From Pseudomonadota bacterium (GTDB lineage Bacteria > Bdellovibrionota > UBA1018), in the NCBI GenBank assembly GCA_027485695.1, contig JAIXQO010000003.1, positions 1,054,932 through 1,118,931 on the forward strand: DNA of 64,000 nucleotides, written 5' to 3'. Of this stretch, positions 26,601 through 33,740 are shown piece after piece; positions within the stretch are counted from its first letter, which is position 1, and every line of letters starts with the position of its first letter. A model generated the notes under the pieces. That model was not told the origin of the DNA and did no database searches. It saw only the letters and a program-made list of their open reading frames with translations. Position numbers and translations under genes: made by a program.

Positions 26601-26714
26601 TTCGTAGATGCAGTCACTGAATAGTTGTGCGGCGCTGTCGGCCCCGTGAATCCTGCTGATCGAGATAAAGCTGATCGCGACTGCGCAAGTCAGATAACCG
26701 AAATGGCGGCGCAT
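23697..26714 (-). CDS. Large exported protein with possible ADP-ribosyltransferase-like segment
   Basis: About 1005 residues. From the ATG at 26714 there is a signal peptide (core CAVAISFISISRIHGA). The N-terminal third is helical with scattered cysteines. Residues about 390-480 form a very hydrophobic, glycine-rich block (LPATLLLGGGGGVLILSLAFGG), followed by 'FGLFLGALGIAGDVGQLATQGL', reminiscent of pre-toxin regions of polymorphic toxins. Residues about 655-800 contain YHGM...GFYMSVS...GTGLYTSASKTEA, an arrangement reminiscent of ADP-ribosyltransferase folds (His-Gly near the first strand, a Gly-Leu-Tyr turn later). The resemblance is by eye. No known catalytic Glu could be fixed. It is a candidate secreted effector, but the function is unproven. 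Confidence 0.55.
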   Translation of the reverse strand: MRRHFGYLTCAVAISFISISRIHGADSAAQLFSDCIYEQGLKGSTERSVTNGIRTEISHCPGVTSSSLRVLSPNLITNFRNISMKTDETRVAHQLLFIDSKETLARKKQEYTLRLQTKVKNLNRLYDASLKLTVEGAQARSKSLKNWINEISRPSLNEGLKSIAQQLDERMKSINAYCAKTSQAKDLPNEVKNALADLIISEFYAQPVMMQLASSPRFLKEVTYGTPDKKTAIENCVNGAGFMHNPAVEQATMLGSQGVIDRGTKDFLKNRPFVRYGDLSAAIEESQNSLAKDLKEFTSERNTLTRNPEPIRTDDQALLEQIQAREKKLGKIIESYPVVIGQILNKNVAAASPLHKEISSSELAEALCGSLKRSIADENKRQLTRSIIVAAGLLSLPATLLLGGGGGVLILSLAFGGLQTIDGYAGLNQATQLEYRTRSALILKLLDPGVGLNRLDEATAQKNTERFGLFLGALGIAGDVGQLATQGLKSGLVRGLVLGAQAAKIASKSGKPADAALVAELVDLGKKAESTIQRSISQDEMQALYQAHVVGRTEGRTKATYTAKNLREKTKILRAAGFSDEEASSLLRNGVAGDDPLYVEVVVDHQGLKRIRVETPTGATRVLTAPLIESSGSEALQKFNQAPASLKAVRIVPENPVIYHGMANDKSAPVVVDHGFYMSVSTQYANRHPFESTKAIAGTGLYTSASKTEAIGVGSLTDTGNNLFFPLVLRKEAIIIDGTSQAGNETARAAMAEAKLTDQDPHLILRDKYGVQAIKKGDTYLILDASAFEEIPKQNSLTSYFESAQRNILEPLAKKLKIVRHQPQGKPADGLAYATELANLARLQGSLKKFTGDLISQPFRTLDKDKYLSIILKEQIGTDVNLARDFMASITRQGALSDILKSTPGTDLIRTIQESPAYGRLIMALRETKGLTTHETQEALKVFSLSAPELKKKRDTAKAWMDEIKRAIATRANIPCCKTVDEYRIELQQLPNEISALEQLMTQSR

Positions 26715-27038
26715 GGGTGGAAGGAAAGCAGAACGGTATTGCACAGGTTCTATTCGGCTTCTTTTTATGAAAAAGTGACAAATCCGGAGTCAAAAGCATG
26801 ACGCATTAAGCGAATGTAGAGCCGTTCTGGTGACCCTATTTGGTATTTAAATGTCCGTTGTGTGGTAACCGGAATTCGCTCATGATGAAGACTCATCTTG
26901 ATCATGTGAGTACAAAGGGAATGTGTCTGGTGACGCTAGCCTGGACAATTACGTCCAACGCCTGACCCGAAGTGGCCAGCGCCGCACCGGCCTAAAAAAA
27001 CTGGAGCCAAGCACGTGGATACTGATTGGAAGAAAACG
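26715..27038. other. Intergenic/leader region before the Sm-like gene
   Basis: This 324-bp region separates divergent genes. It carries an AT-rich stretch (about 26845-26870) that could house a promoter. Between 26900 and 27000 a plus-strand frame (from a possible GTG at 26923) is open and looks coding-like, ending in a run of seven A at 26994-27000, just upstream of the next gene; see findings. Overlapping it, a second small frame from 26882 runs 27 codons. I call neither as a gene. Confidence 0.4.
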
Positions 27039-27269
27039 ATGGAAAAAAATACGATCGTGGATTTGCTCGGCAAACTGGCGGGCAAGGAAGTGATCCTCTA
27101 TTTAACCAATGGAACCACGATGAGTGGCCGACTGAGCCCGGATATCGATGACTATTCTTCTATTTCGACGCGCACGGTTCCGGTTCTGGAATTCGGTGGT
27201 AATCCGAACGCAACAGCCGCCATTGATAAGAATTTGATCGTCGGCGTGTCTCACATTCAATTTCGTTAA
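27039..27269 (+). CDS. Small Sm/Hfq-like protein
   Basis: A 76-residue protein, ATG at 27039 after GGAAG. It has the layout of an Sm-like beta-barrel: an N-terminal helix (IVDLLGKLAG), a first strand pair KEVILYLTNGTTMSGRLSP like the Sm1 'G.V...L.dG....G.L' pattern, and a closing Sm2-like strand IDKNLIVGVSHIQF. It is not Hfq by sequence (no YKHA motif). RNA binding is an inference from the fold pattern only. It is followed 30 bp on by an unknown gene with its own AAGGAG site, and the two share one terminator. Confidence 0.5.
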   Translation: MEKNTIVDLLGKLAGKEVILYLTNGTTMSGRLSPDIDDYSSISTRTVPVLEFGGNPNATAAIDKNLIVGVSHIQFR

Positions 27270-27299
27270 CCCTCAATTTACCTCTCAAGGAGATTTCAA

Positions 27300-27752
27300 A
27301 TGGCACTCGGACTCAAAGAAATGGCGATGAAGCAGGCAACGGAAGAGCGCGTGAAATACTTACGCGAACACCACAAGGCCTGGATGAAACCTGAGTTCAA
27401 GATCGAAGTAAATTGGGATTCGTTCGAGGGATTCGCGGCGGCAGTGGGCAATCAGGCAACTCACGCGGTTTCCGGTCATGGGAGCGTCGGCACGATGATG
27501 AACGATGTGACCGACGCGATCAAGGCTTTGTACGAGAACTACAAGAAGCTCGGAGACGCGGGCGTCGCTCTGATCAATTCTAAAATCACGGGCATCCGCG
27601 TTCAGGCGGATGATTCCCAGAAACTCAACGTGACGGTCGATGGAACCACGATCGTCGCGCACGTGCCAAAAGGACCGATCGGCAACTGGTCTCGTGGTGC
27701 CGATGAATTCTCCACTTGGCGCAAAGTGGTCGCCACTCACGCTGAATCGTAA
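27300..27752 (+). CDS. Conserved-looking cytosolic protein of unknown function
   Basis: A 150-residue protein with a strong AAGGAGAT site. There is no signal peptide or membrane segment. It has a helical N-terminal half (MALGLKEMAMKQATEERVKYLREHHKAWM), then a mixed alpha/beta C-terminus ending in VDGTTIVAHVPKGPIGNW. I do not recognise the family. It is co-directional with the Sm-like gene 30 bp upstream, and a terminator lies 25 bp after its stop, so the two form a small operon. Confidence 0.7.
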   Translation: MALGLKEMAMKQATEERVKYLREHHKAWMKPEFKIEVNWDSFEGFAAAVGNQATHAVSGHGSVGTMMNDVTDAIKALYENYKKLGDAGVALINSKITGIRVQADDSQKLNVTVDGTTIVAHVPKGPIGNWSRGADEFSTWRKVVATHAES

Positions 27753-27776
27753 TTGCTCCGTTCATTTCACTCTGAT

Positions 27777-27815
27777 GCCCTCTCTTGATTCATCGGGAGA
27801 GGGCTTTTTTTTTTT
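27777..27815 (+). terminator. Rho-independent terminator
   Basis: GCCCTCTC (27777-27784) pairs with GAGAGGGC (27797-27804), followed by an 11-base T run (27805-27815). It closes the 27039-27752 operon and lies between convergent genes. Confidence 0.93.
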
Positions 27816-27828
27816 GTGGATAGTGAGA

Positions 27829-28335
27829 TTAGAAATCGATCCGAAAATGCGTGGATGGGGTCGGGAAATCCGGAAGTAGGAGTTCACCCATTTTTTTCAG
27901 TCCGACCTTCTCTAAAATGTGCATTGAGGTCGTATTGTGAGGCGCCGTGAGTCCAAACACGGTTTTCATGCCGAGCTTGCGAGCCCATTCGAGCGAGCCG
28001 CGCGCGGCTTCGGTGGCCAAGCCCTGGCCCCAGTGCGCGCGCAGGATAGCGATCGCAACGTCTGCGTACTCCAGGCTGTCGCGTTTCACGAGGCCTGAGA
28101 AACCGATCGGTTGACCGCTCGATTTCAGTTCGACGATCACGATGCCGTATCCGTATTTCTCGTAGCTCGGGAGAAGTCGCTCCCGGACGTATTTCTCGGC
28201 GTCCTCACGCGTGCGGATACCGCGATCACCGATGTTTTTGTAGTAGTCGGGATCGTTCATCAGTTTGATCAGGAAATCGGCGTCATCTAAGCGCGGTTTT
28301 CTGAGACGGAGACGATCGGTTTCAAATGGTGTCAT
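27829..28335 (-). CDS. GNAT-family N-acetyltransferase
   Basis: A 168-residue acetyltransferase of the RimJ/RimL type: N-terminal TDRLRLRKPRLDDADFLIKLMNDP, the acetyl-CoA binding loop in AHWGQGLATEAARGSLEWA (motif A, Q/RxxGxA/G), and the C-terminal NTTSMHILEKVGLKK. It transfers an acetyl group to an amino group of a protein, antibiotic or small molecule; the acceptor is unknown. Confidence 0.9.
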   Translation of the reverse strand: MTPFETDRLRLRKPRLDDADFLIKLMNDPDYYKNIGDRGIRTREDAEKYVRERLLPSYEKYGYGIVIVELKSSGQPIGFSGLVKRDSLEYADVAIAILRAHWGQGLATEAARGSLEWARKLGMKTVFGLTAPHNTTSMHILEKVGLKKMGELLLPDFPTPSTHFRIDF

Positions 28336-28389
28336 AGCTTCTTAGTCTTGCTGAGCGCCCATCGAAAATCCAATATTTGTGTGCGAGAT

Positions 28390-30759
28390 TTAGATGTCCA
28401 CGTCGGTATACCGTACGAGCCGATGATTAAAGTAATCCACCACGATCAGGTCGGTCCCGTCGAGGTGGAGTCCCAGCGGTCGCCAGAGGGTATACTTCGA
28501 TGTGCCGGTGTAGTTGGGTGAATACGCGGAACTGCTGATCTGGCCAATGACCGAATCAGCAGGAACCCCGCTGGTCGTCGGCAGTCGGTTCCAGACGAGG
28601 ATGCGCGAGTTGTTGAGATCAGAAACGAAAAATTTTTTTCCGTTGTAAGCGAAATCTAATGCACTGTTGAAGCCGTAAGCGCTCACCGTCGCCTGGCTCC
28701 CGTTAACTCCGTTATTGAAGAGGTCTGGTTGTCCGATCGCGTAGTCTGCGGACGTCGATGAGGTCGTGGGCACGGAATTCCAAACGAGGATCCGGTTATT
28801 GTTGCGGTCACAGACAAAGAGTTTTCCGTCGATGATCTTTGAGGCAGAAGGAGCCCAGAAGCCGCCACCCGAGATGCCGCCGTTATTTTGTGCAGAGGAT
28901 GAGGCATCGGGTTGCCCGAGGACGACGTTTGCCGGCGTGTTGCTCGCAGTCGGGAGCGCGTTCCAGATGAGCACTCGATTATTGCCGGAGTCGGATACCA
29001 CGAGTTTTCCACCTGAGATGCTAACGTGGTTAGGGCTCTTTAAAGTGGAGGCGCTAGCGGTAGTCGTGCCGCCGCTCAAAAAATCCGCCTGTCCAATGAC
29101 AGAATCGGCGGGTGCTCCGCTAGAAGTCGGATAAGTATTCCAGATCAACAAGCGGTTTCGCCCCCCGTCCACGACATAAAGGTTCGTGCCGTCGGATGCG
29201 ACCGCGCTGACGCCGCTCACCTGAGAATCGGTGATCTCCGACGAGGTGGTCGTCAGGTCGTCTTGTCCAATCACGAGATCGGGAGCGTCGCCGTCGAATG
29301 GTGTCCGGTTCTGGGGCCAGCGAAGTATTCGGTTGTGACGAATGTCGCTCACCCAGAATGCGGCTCCGTCATGGCTAATGAAGAACGGATGATTCAGGGA
29401 GGTTTCTGGATCGTTGCCTCCGTTTGCGGTGGCGAGGTCGATTCGAACCTGTCCCCATTGATAGTCCGCAGGAGTAGCTGAGGAGCTGGGCGCTGTATTG
29501 AAAAACATCAGGCGGTTGTTTTGATGGTCAGCGTAGATCAGCTGCGCCCCGTAAGTGACGACCTTGGACGGAGTATGAACCGAGACCTCGTTGATCCCAG
29601 AATAGTTGGGAGTACTAGTGGTCAAGTTCGGTTGCCCGATCGCGCGATCCGCGTTGGTCGTCGCAGCGGAGGGGATCGAATCCCAGACCAAGATGCGGTA
29701 GTTGCCCGCATCCGAGACATAGAGCGCGGTCCCTATCACGGCGACACCCCGTGGGGATGCGAGAGAGCGGCCGCTCAGGCCGCCCTGGTTTTTGGTACCC
29801 GTGGTTACCGACAATTGTCCCAGCACTCGGTTAGCTGCTTGCAGCGAATTGGGAGTGGGTGTGTTCCAGATGAGGATGCGGTTGTTTCCACCGTCGGCGA
29901 CGAACAGTTGGCTCGCGGTCACAGTAATGCCTCGCGGGCTGTTCATCGAGCTTAAGTTACGGCTCGGTTGGTTACTGCTACCCGAAGCGAACGATGCCTG
30001 ACCAAGCACGCCGCTGGCCCCAGTTTGGGATACGGTAGGAATGCTGTTCCAGAACAGAACACGATGGTTACCAGAATCTGCAACGTAGAGGCGTCCTGAG
30101 TCGCAGGACAGAAAAGTGGGTGTTTTGAGTGTGTACTCGCTAATGGTGCCGCCGTAGTTTTCGTCGTCGGTCTCGAAATTTGGTTGCCCAAGCACGACAT
30201 CCGCTGGTTTTGCCGAGGTGGTTGGAAACGTGTTCCAGATGAGTACTCGATTGTTTTCGCTGTCGGCGACGACGAGTTTAGTTCCGTCCGAGCAAATTCC
30301 TTGTGGTTGGTACAATCCAGTCGCGTTCGGAGTGGTCGCGAAGCCAGAGGCTCCGACGATTGCGTCTTGCGCGTAAGGAGCGTTCGGCAGGGTCCCGAAG
30401 TGATTGGCCTGGCCGATGACGACATCGGGTGCTCGTTGGTAAGAGGTCGGAATCTGATTCCAAATCAGAACTCGGTTGTTTCCGCGATCTACGACAAATA
30501 GGCGATCCCCCACAACGAGCAGATCAGACGGGTTGTAGGTGCTGAAACGGTTACGTAGATTCGTATCCAGGTCTGGTTGTCCGTAGACCACCTGGGAATA
30601 AATTCGCTCCTCGGATCGTGGGCTGGATGTGGGGATTGCGTCGGTGGTGATCAGAACCCTGGGTTGTAAAAACACGCATCCAGGTAATAGAGCGAGTAGA
30701 CCACTTAAGATGGCCGCGTATGAAAATAATGGTCGAATCGCGCGCAGACGACTGTTCAT
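28390..30759 (-). CDS. NHL-repeat propeller lipoprotein, about 12 repeats
   Basis: A 789-residue exported lipoprotein. The signal peptide ends with a textbook lipobox (LLPG|C, Cys28). The rest is a tandem beta-propeller: about 12 copies of an approximately 55-residue unit, each with a core like NNRVLIWNxxPT...ADxVIGQP and a VxDxGN turn. The repeats are unusually alike. Several carry the GQPNL/GQADF turn before a glycine-rich strand. Such propellers commonly bind sugars, peptides or RNA at the cell surface; the ligand is unknown. It is monocistronic. Confidence 0.9.
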   Translation of the reverse strand: MNSRLRAIRPLFSYAAILSGLLALLPGCVFLQPRVLITTDAIPTSSPRSEERIYSQVVYGQPDLDTNLRNRFSTYNPSDLLVVGDRLFVVDRGNNRVLIWNQIPTSYQRAPDVVIGQANHFGTLPNAPYAQDAIVGASGFATTPNATGLYQPQGICSDGTKLVVADSENNRVLIWNTFPTTSAKPADVVLGQPNFETDDENYGGTISEYTLKTPTFLSCDSGRLYVADSGNHRVLFWNSIPTVSQTGASGVLGQASFASGSSNQPSRNLSSMNSPRGITVTASQLFVADGGNNRILIWNTPTPNSLQAANRVLGQLSVTTGTKNQGGLSGRSLASPRGVAVIGTALYVSDAGNYRILVWDSIPSAATTNADRAIGQPNLTTSTPNYSGINEVSVHTPSKVVTYGAQLIYADHQNNRLMFFNTAPSSSATPADYQWGQVRIDLATANGGNDPETSLNHPFFISHDGAAFWVSDIRHNRILRWPQNRTPFDGDAPDLVIGQDDLTTTSSEITDSQVSGVSAVASDGTNLYVVDGGRNRLLIWNTYPTSSGAPADSVIGQADFLSGGTTTASASTLKSPNHVSISGGKLVVSDSGNNRVLIWNALPTASNTPANVVLGQPDASSSAQNNGGISGGGFWAPSASKIIDGKLFVCDRNNNRILVWNSVPTTSSTSADYAIGQPDLFNNGVNGSQATVSAYGFNSALDFAYNGKKFFVSDLNNSRILVWNRLPTTSGVPADSVIGQISSSAYSPNYTGTSKYTLWRPLGLHLDGTDLIVVDYFNHRLVRYTDVDI

Positions 30760-31136
30760 TTCTCATAACATTTTAAGGGTATTTTGGCGCATTCGTAAGG
30801 TGTCGTGGGAGACCGGCTATTTTGGGTGATCTCCCGTCTCCACAGGGTCTTCGTCGATGCGAGCCTAGGTCGGATCATTCGCATGTTTGAAGTCGTTTTC
30901 AATCGTTTCTTGGGAAATCATAGCGTTCCGGAAAACTAGTCACGATTGAGGAATTATCCTAAATTCCCGAGACTTAGGCGTAAGTCTCTTCTTGTGGTTT
31001 GCTCGCAGATCAGATAAATCGGGGAATCATTCTGCGACGTCATCTCATCCATCTTTTGGGCGCGAACACTGTTTCTGAGCTTCGTGCATAAACGATCGAT
31101 GAGAGGACTTCGTCACCTAAGAAAGGAACGGGAGTC
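30760..31136. other. Divergent region with palindromes upstream of the 2-oxoacid dehydrogenase genes
   Basis: This 377-bp gap lies between divergent genes. It contains GGAATT...AATTCC (about 30950-30967) and, directly after, GAGACTTA-GGCG-TAAGTCTC (30969-30988), an 8-bp perfect inverted repeat around four bases. These may be operator sites or leader hairpins for the E1 genes. A looser inverted repeat (GTGGGAGA/TCTCC, about 30805-30840) lies nearer the propeller gene. No gene is supported. Confidence 0.45.
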
Positions 31137-32144
31137 GTGTCGACCAAATCCAAGCCAGCGAAATTTCGCCTGGATGAAAAGACCCTGATCAAAATCCACA
31201 ACAACATGGTCAAAGCGCGTGTTTTAGAAGAGCGCTTGATCAAGATGTATAAACAAAACGACGGATATTTCTGGATCGGTGGTCCAGGAGAAGAAGCGTT
31301 TTCGATCCCACTCGGCATGCAAGTGAAAAAAGGCGAGGGGCTTGATCACGATTACCTCCACTTGCACTACCGCTCGAGCGGTATCCTGCTCGCTATGGGT
31401 GCGGAGCCAATGGGTTTCCTCCGCCAAATGAAAAACGTCGCGGCTGATCCGTTCTCGGGTGGTCGTAACTTCGGCAACCATGCCTCGATCAAAAAATGGA
31501 ACGTGGTACCGATCACCTCCACCATTGAGACTCAATACGCGAGCGCCATCGGCACGGGCATCGCTCAGAAGCAGCACGGCGGCAAAGGCATCACGATCGT
31601 AAACGGCGGCGACGCCGGCACGGCCGAGGGTGAATTCGCTTCTTGCTTGGTCTGGTCAACGATGCCGAAACGCGAACTCCCGATTTTGATCATCGTTGCG
31701 AACAACCGTTTCGGGATTTCCACCCCGTACGCGTCGGTTCACGGCGAAGCGAATATCGCGGATCGCGCAAAAGCGTTTCAAATCGAATCGAAAATCATCA
31801 ACGGCAACGATCCGGAAGAGAGCTACTTCGAGATTCAAAAAGCCATGGAATACATCCGCAAGGAACGTAAACCTTACTTCATTGAATCCCGCCTTTCGCG
31901 TCTCTATGGTCACTCGTCGGCTTCGGGAGCGAACTTCGTTCCGCACGAAGAAGACTGCTTGATCGAATTCGAAAAACGTTTGGAAGCCAATGGCGTCCTC
32001 AAGCGTAAGGAAATGGACGCGCTCCGCGAAGAGTACACCGTGCAATTCCTGGAAATGGCGAAGCAAGTTCGTAACGAACCGATGCCAGATCCTTCGACGA
32101 TCTACGACCACACCTACTACGGCCAGAAAGGTAAGTACTTCTAA
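31137..32144 (+). CDS. 2-oxoacid dehydrogenase E1 component, alpha subunit
   Basis: A 335-residue E1-alpha, GTG start preceded by AAGGAACGGGAG. The thiamine-diphosphate motif is visible as GGDAGTAEGEFA...VANNRFGISTP (about residues 158-196), and the shape matches branched-chain 2-oxoacid dehydrogenases more than pyruvate dehydrogenase (e.g. 'WIGGPGEEAFSIPLG' near the start). It decarboxylates a 2-oxoacid and passes the acyl group to a lipoyl E2. The stop overlaps the E1-beta start by one base (TAATG). The exact substrate is not settled. Confidence 0.9.
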   Translation: MSTKSKPAKFRLDEKTLIKIHNNMVKARVLEERLIKMYKQNDGYFWIGGPGEEAFSIPLGMQVKKGEGLDHDYLHLHYRSSGILLAMGAEPMGFLRQMKNVAADPFSGGRNFGNHASIKKWNVVPITSTIETQYASAIGTGIAQKQHGGKGITIVNGGDAGTAEGEFASCLVWSTMPKRELPILIIVANNRFGISTPYASVHGEANIADRAKAFQIESKIINGNDPEESYFEIQKAMEYIRKERKPYFIESRLSRLYGHSSASGANFVPHEEDCLIEFEKRLEANGVLKRKEMDALREEYTVQFLEMAKQVRNEPMPDPSTIYDHTYYGQKGKYF

Positions 32145-33211
32145 TGGCAACTCTCGTTCAGGCCATCCGAATGGCCCTCCACTACGGAGAAGAGAATCTC
32201 GGACTTAAGAACGTTTTTGGCGAAGACGTGGGACCGCCGCTCGGTGGCGCGTTCACGACGACTCAAGGACTCAAGACCAGCTGGAACTCTCCGCTCGATG
32301 AGCGTGGAATCGTCGGTGCGGCCATGGGTCTTGGACTCGCGGGCTGCCGTTCGGTCGCCGAAGTTCAATTCTGTGACTATATCTACAACACGATCGATCT
32401 TTTGAAACTCATCGGTATGCAGACATGGACGTCGAACGGCGATTGGAAATGCCCGATCACCATCATGACTCCGGTTGGCGCTGGTATTCGCGGTTCGATC
32501 TATCACTCGCACTCGTTCGACGCGACGATGACTCACATCCCTGGATGGAAAATCGTCATGCCTTCGAACGCGCTCGATGCTTACGGCCTCATGCTCGCTT
32601 GTTTGAAAGACGAGAACCCGACCATGTACCTGAAGCCAAAAGCGCTACTTCGGGTCAAAGGTCTGGAGCGCATCCCAGGCGAACCAGAACTCACCCCAGA
32701 AGGCGAGAAGCAGCTTCGTGAAATGATCGACATGCCACTCACCAATCGCGAGACCTGGAAGCCAAAGTGGCCAAAGCTCGAGGATTACACGGTTGAGATC
32801 GGCAAAGCGAAAATCACCCGCGACGGTGGACATGTCACGGTCGTCACTTACGGACGTCACGTTCTGATGGCGAATGACGTGGCAGATAAGCTCGCTGAAG
32901 AAGGTATCTCGGTCGAAGTGATCGACCTGCGTACGCTCTGGCCTTACGATTGGGAAGCGATCCGCGCCTCGATCGGCAAAACCAAACGTGTGATTTTCGT
33001 GAACGAAGACACCGAAGTGACGAACTTCGGAGAGCACCTCTATCGCCGCGCGATCGAGGAGTTTTTCTACGACCTCGAAGCACGCCCTCGTTTGCTTGCT
33101 GGCGCGTTCGTTCCAGGTATTGGCTTGGCCGATCCGCTCGAAGCAGCATCGGTTCCGCAAATGCATGATATCGAGCGCGCGATTCGCGAGATTGTCCAAG
33201 AGCGCGCCTAA
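32144..33211 (+). CDS. 2-oxoacid dehydrogenase E1 component, beta subunit
   Basis: A 355-residue E1-beta. The FGEDVG (about residue 25) and 'DERGIVGAAMGLGLAGCRSVAEVQF' motifs and the late TLWPYDWEAI region are typical of the transketolase-like beta chain. It pairs with the upstream alpha subunit in an alpha2beta2 enzyme. No lipoyl transferase (E2) or E3 gene follows; a terminator lies 27 bp downstream, so this E1 must use E2/E3 coded elsewhere. Confidence 0.92.
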   Translation: MATLVQAIRMALHYGEENLGLKNVFGEDVGPPLGGAFTTTQGLKTSWNSPLDERGIVGAAMGLGLAGCRSVAEVQFCDYIYNTIDLLKLIGMQTWTSNGDWKCPITIMTPVGAGIRGSIYHSHSFDATMTHIPGWKIVMPSNALDAYGLMLACLKDENPTMYLKPKALLRVKGLERIPGEPELTPEGEKQLREMIDMPLTNRETWKPKWPKLEDYTVEIGKAKITRDGGHVTVVTYGRHVLMANDVADKLAEEGISVEVIDLRTLWPYDWEAIRASIGKTKRVIFVNEDTEVTNFGEHLYRRAIEEFFYDLEARPRLLAGAFVPGIGLADPLEAASVPQMHDIERAIREIVQERA

Positions 33212-33237
33212 CGTAGCCGCAACGAACTTTAGTATTT

Positions 33238-33277
33238 AGCCCCGGTTCACGGATCGTGAATCGGGGCTTTGTTTTTT
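33238..33277 (+). terminator. Rho-independent terminator
   Basis: AGCCCCGGTTCACG (33238-33251) pairs with CGTGAATCGGGGCT (33255-33268) with one G/T wobble, followed by TTGTTTTTT. Confidence 0.92.
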
Positions 33278-33302
33278 CTGCGACTCGCTCCATGCTGAGT
33301 TC

Positions 33303-33716
33303 ATGGATCTCTCAAAAGGAATTCGTTTCGAATGCCAAGGCACCGGTAACTGCTGCACCTCTCGCGGCGAATACGGCTACGTCTATTTATCTGCGGACGA
33401 TGCCAAGCGCATGGCCAAGGTCATCGGAGTCGGGCTACGCGAATTTAAACGCGAATACTGCGAGTTGACCGATGGAAATCTCCATCTCAAGAATCCAGAT
33501 CAAGACTGCCGTTTCGTCAAAGACGCGCGCTGCATGGTCTACGAAGGTCGACCGACCCAGTGCCGTACCTGGCCGTTTTGGCCCGAGAATATGAATGCTA
33601 AGTCTTGGTCCAAGGACGTGAAGTCGTTCTGCCCGGGTGTGGGCAAGGGCAAGCTCTACAGCGAAAAAGAAATCAGAGCAATCGTCCGTGAGCAGGCCAG
33701 GGCAGAGAGGTCCTAG
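33303..33716 (+). CDS. YkgJ-family cysteine-cluster protein
   Basis: A 137-residue protein with the YkgJ cysteine pattern: Cys11, Cys17 and Cys18 (FECQGTGNCC), then later cysteines in DCRFVKDARCMVYEGRPTQCRTWPFW. These proteins bind a metal or an iron-sulfur cluster; the function is largely unknown. It follows the E1 terminator and is probably its own transcript. The ATG has no strong ribosome site. Confidence 0.85.
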   Translation: MDLSKGIRFECQGTGNCCTSRGEYGYVYLSADDAKRMAKVIGVGLREFKREYCELTDGNLHLKNPDQDCRFVKDARCMVYEGRPTQCRTWPFWPENMNAKSWSKDVKSFCPGVGKGKLYSEKEIRAIVREQARAERS

Positions 33717-33740
33717 TTCGGTGGTGGCGCATGTTCCTCT

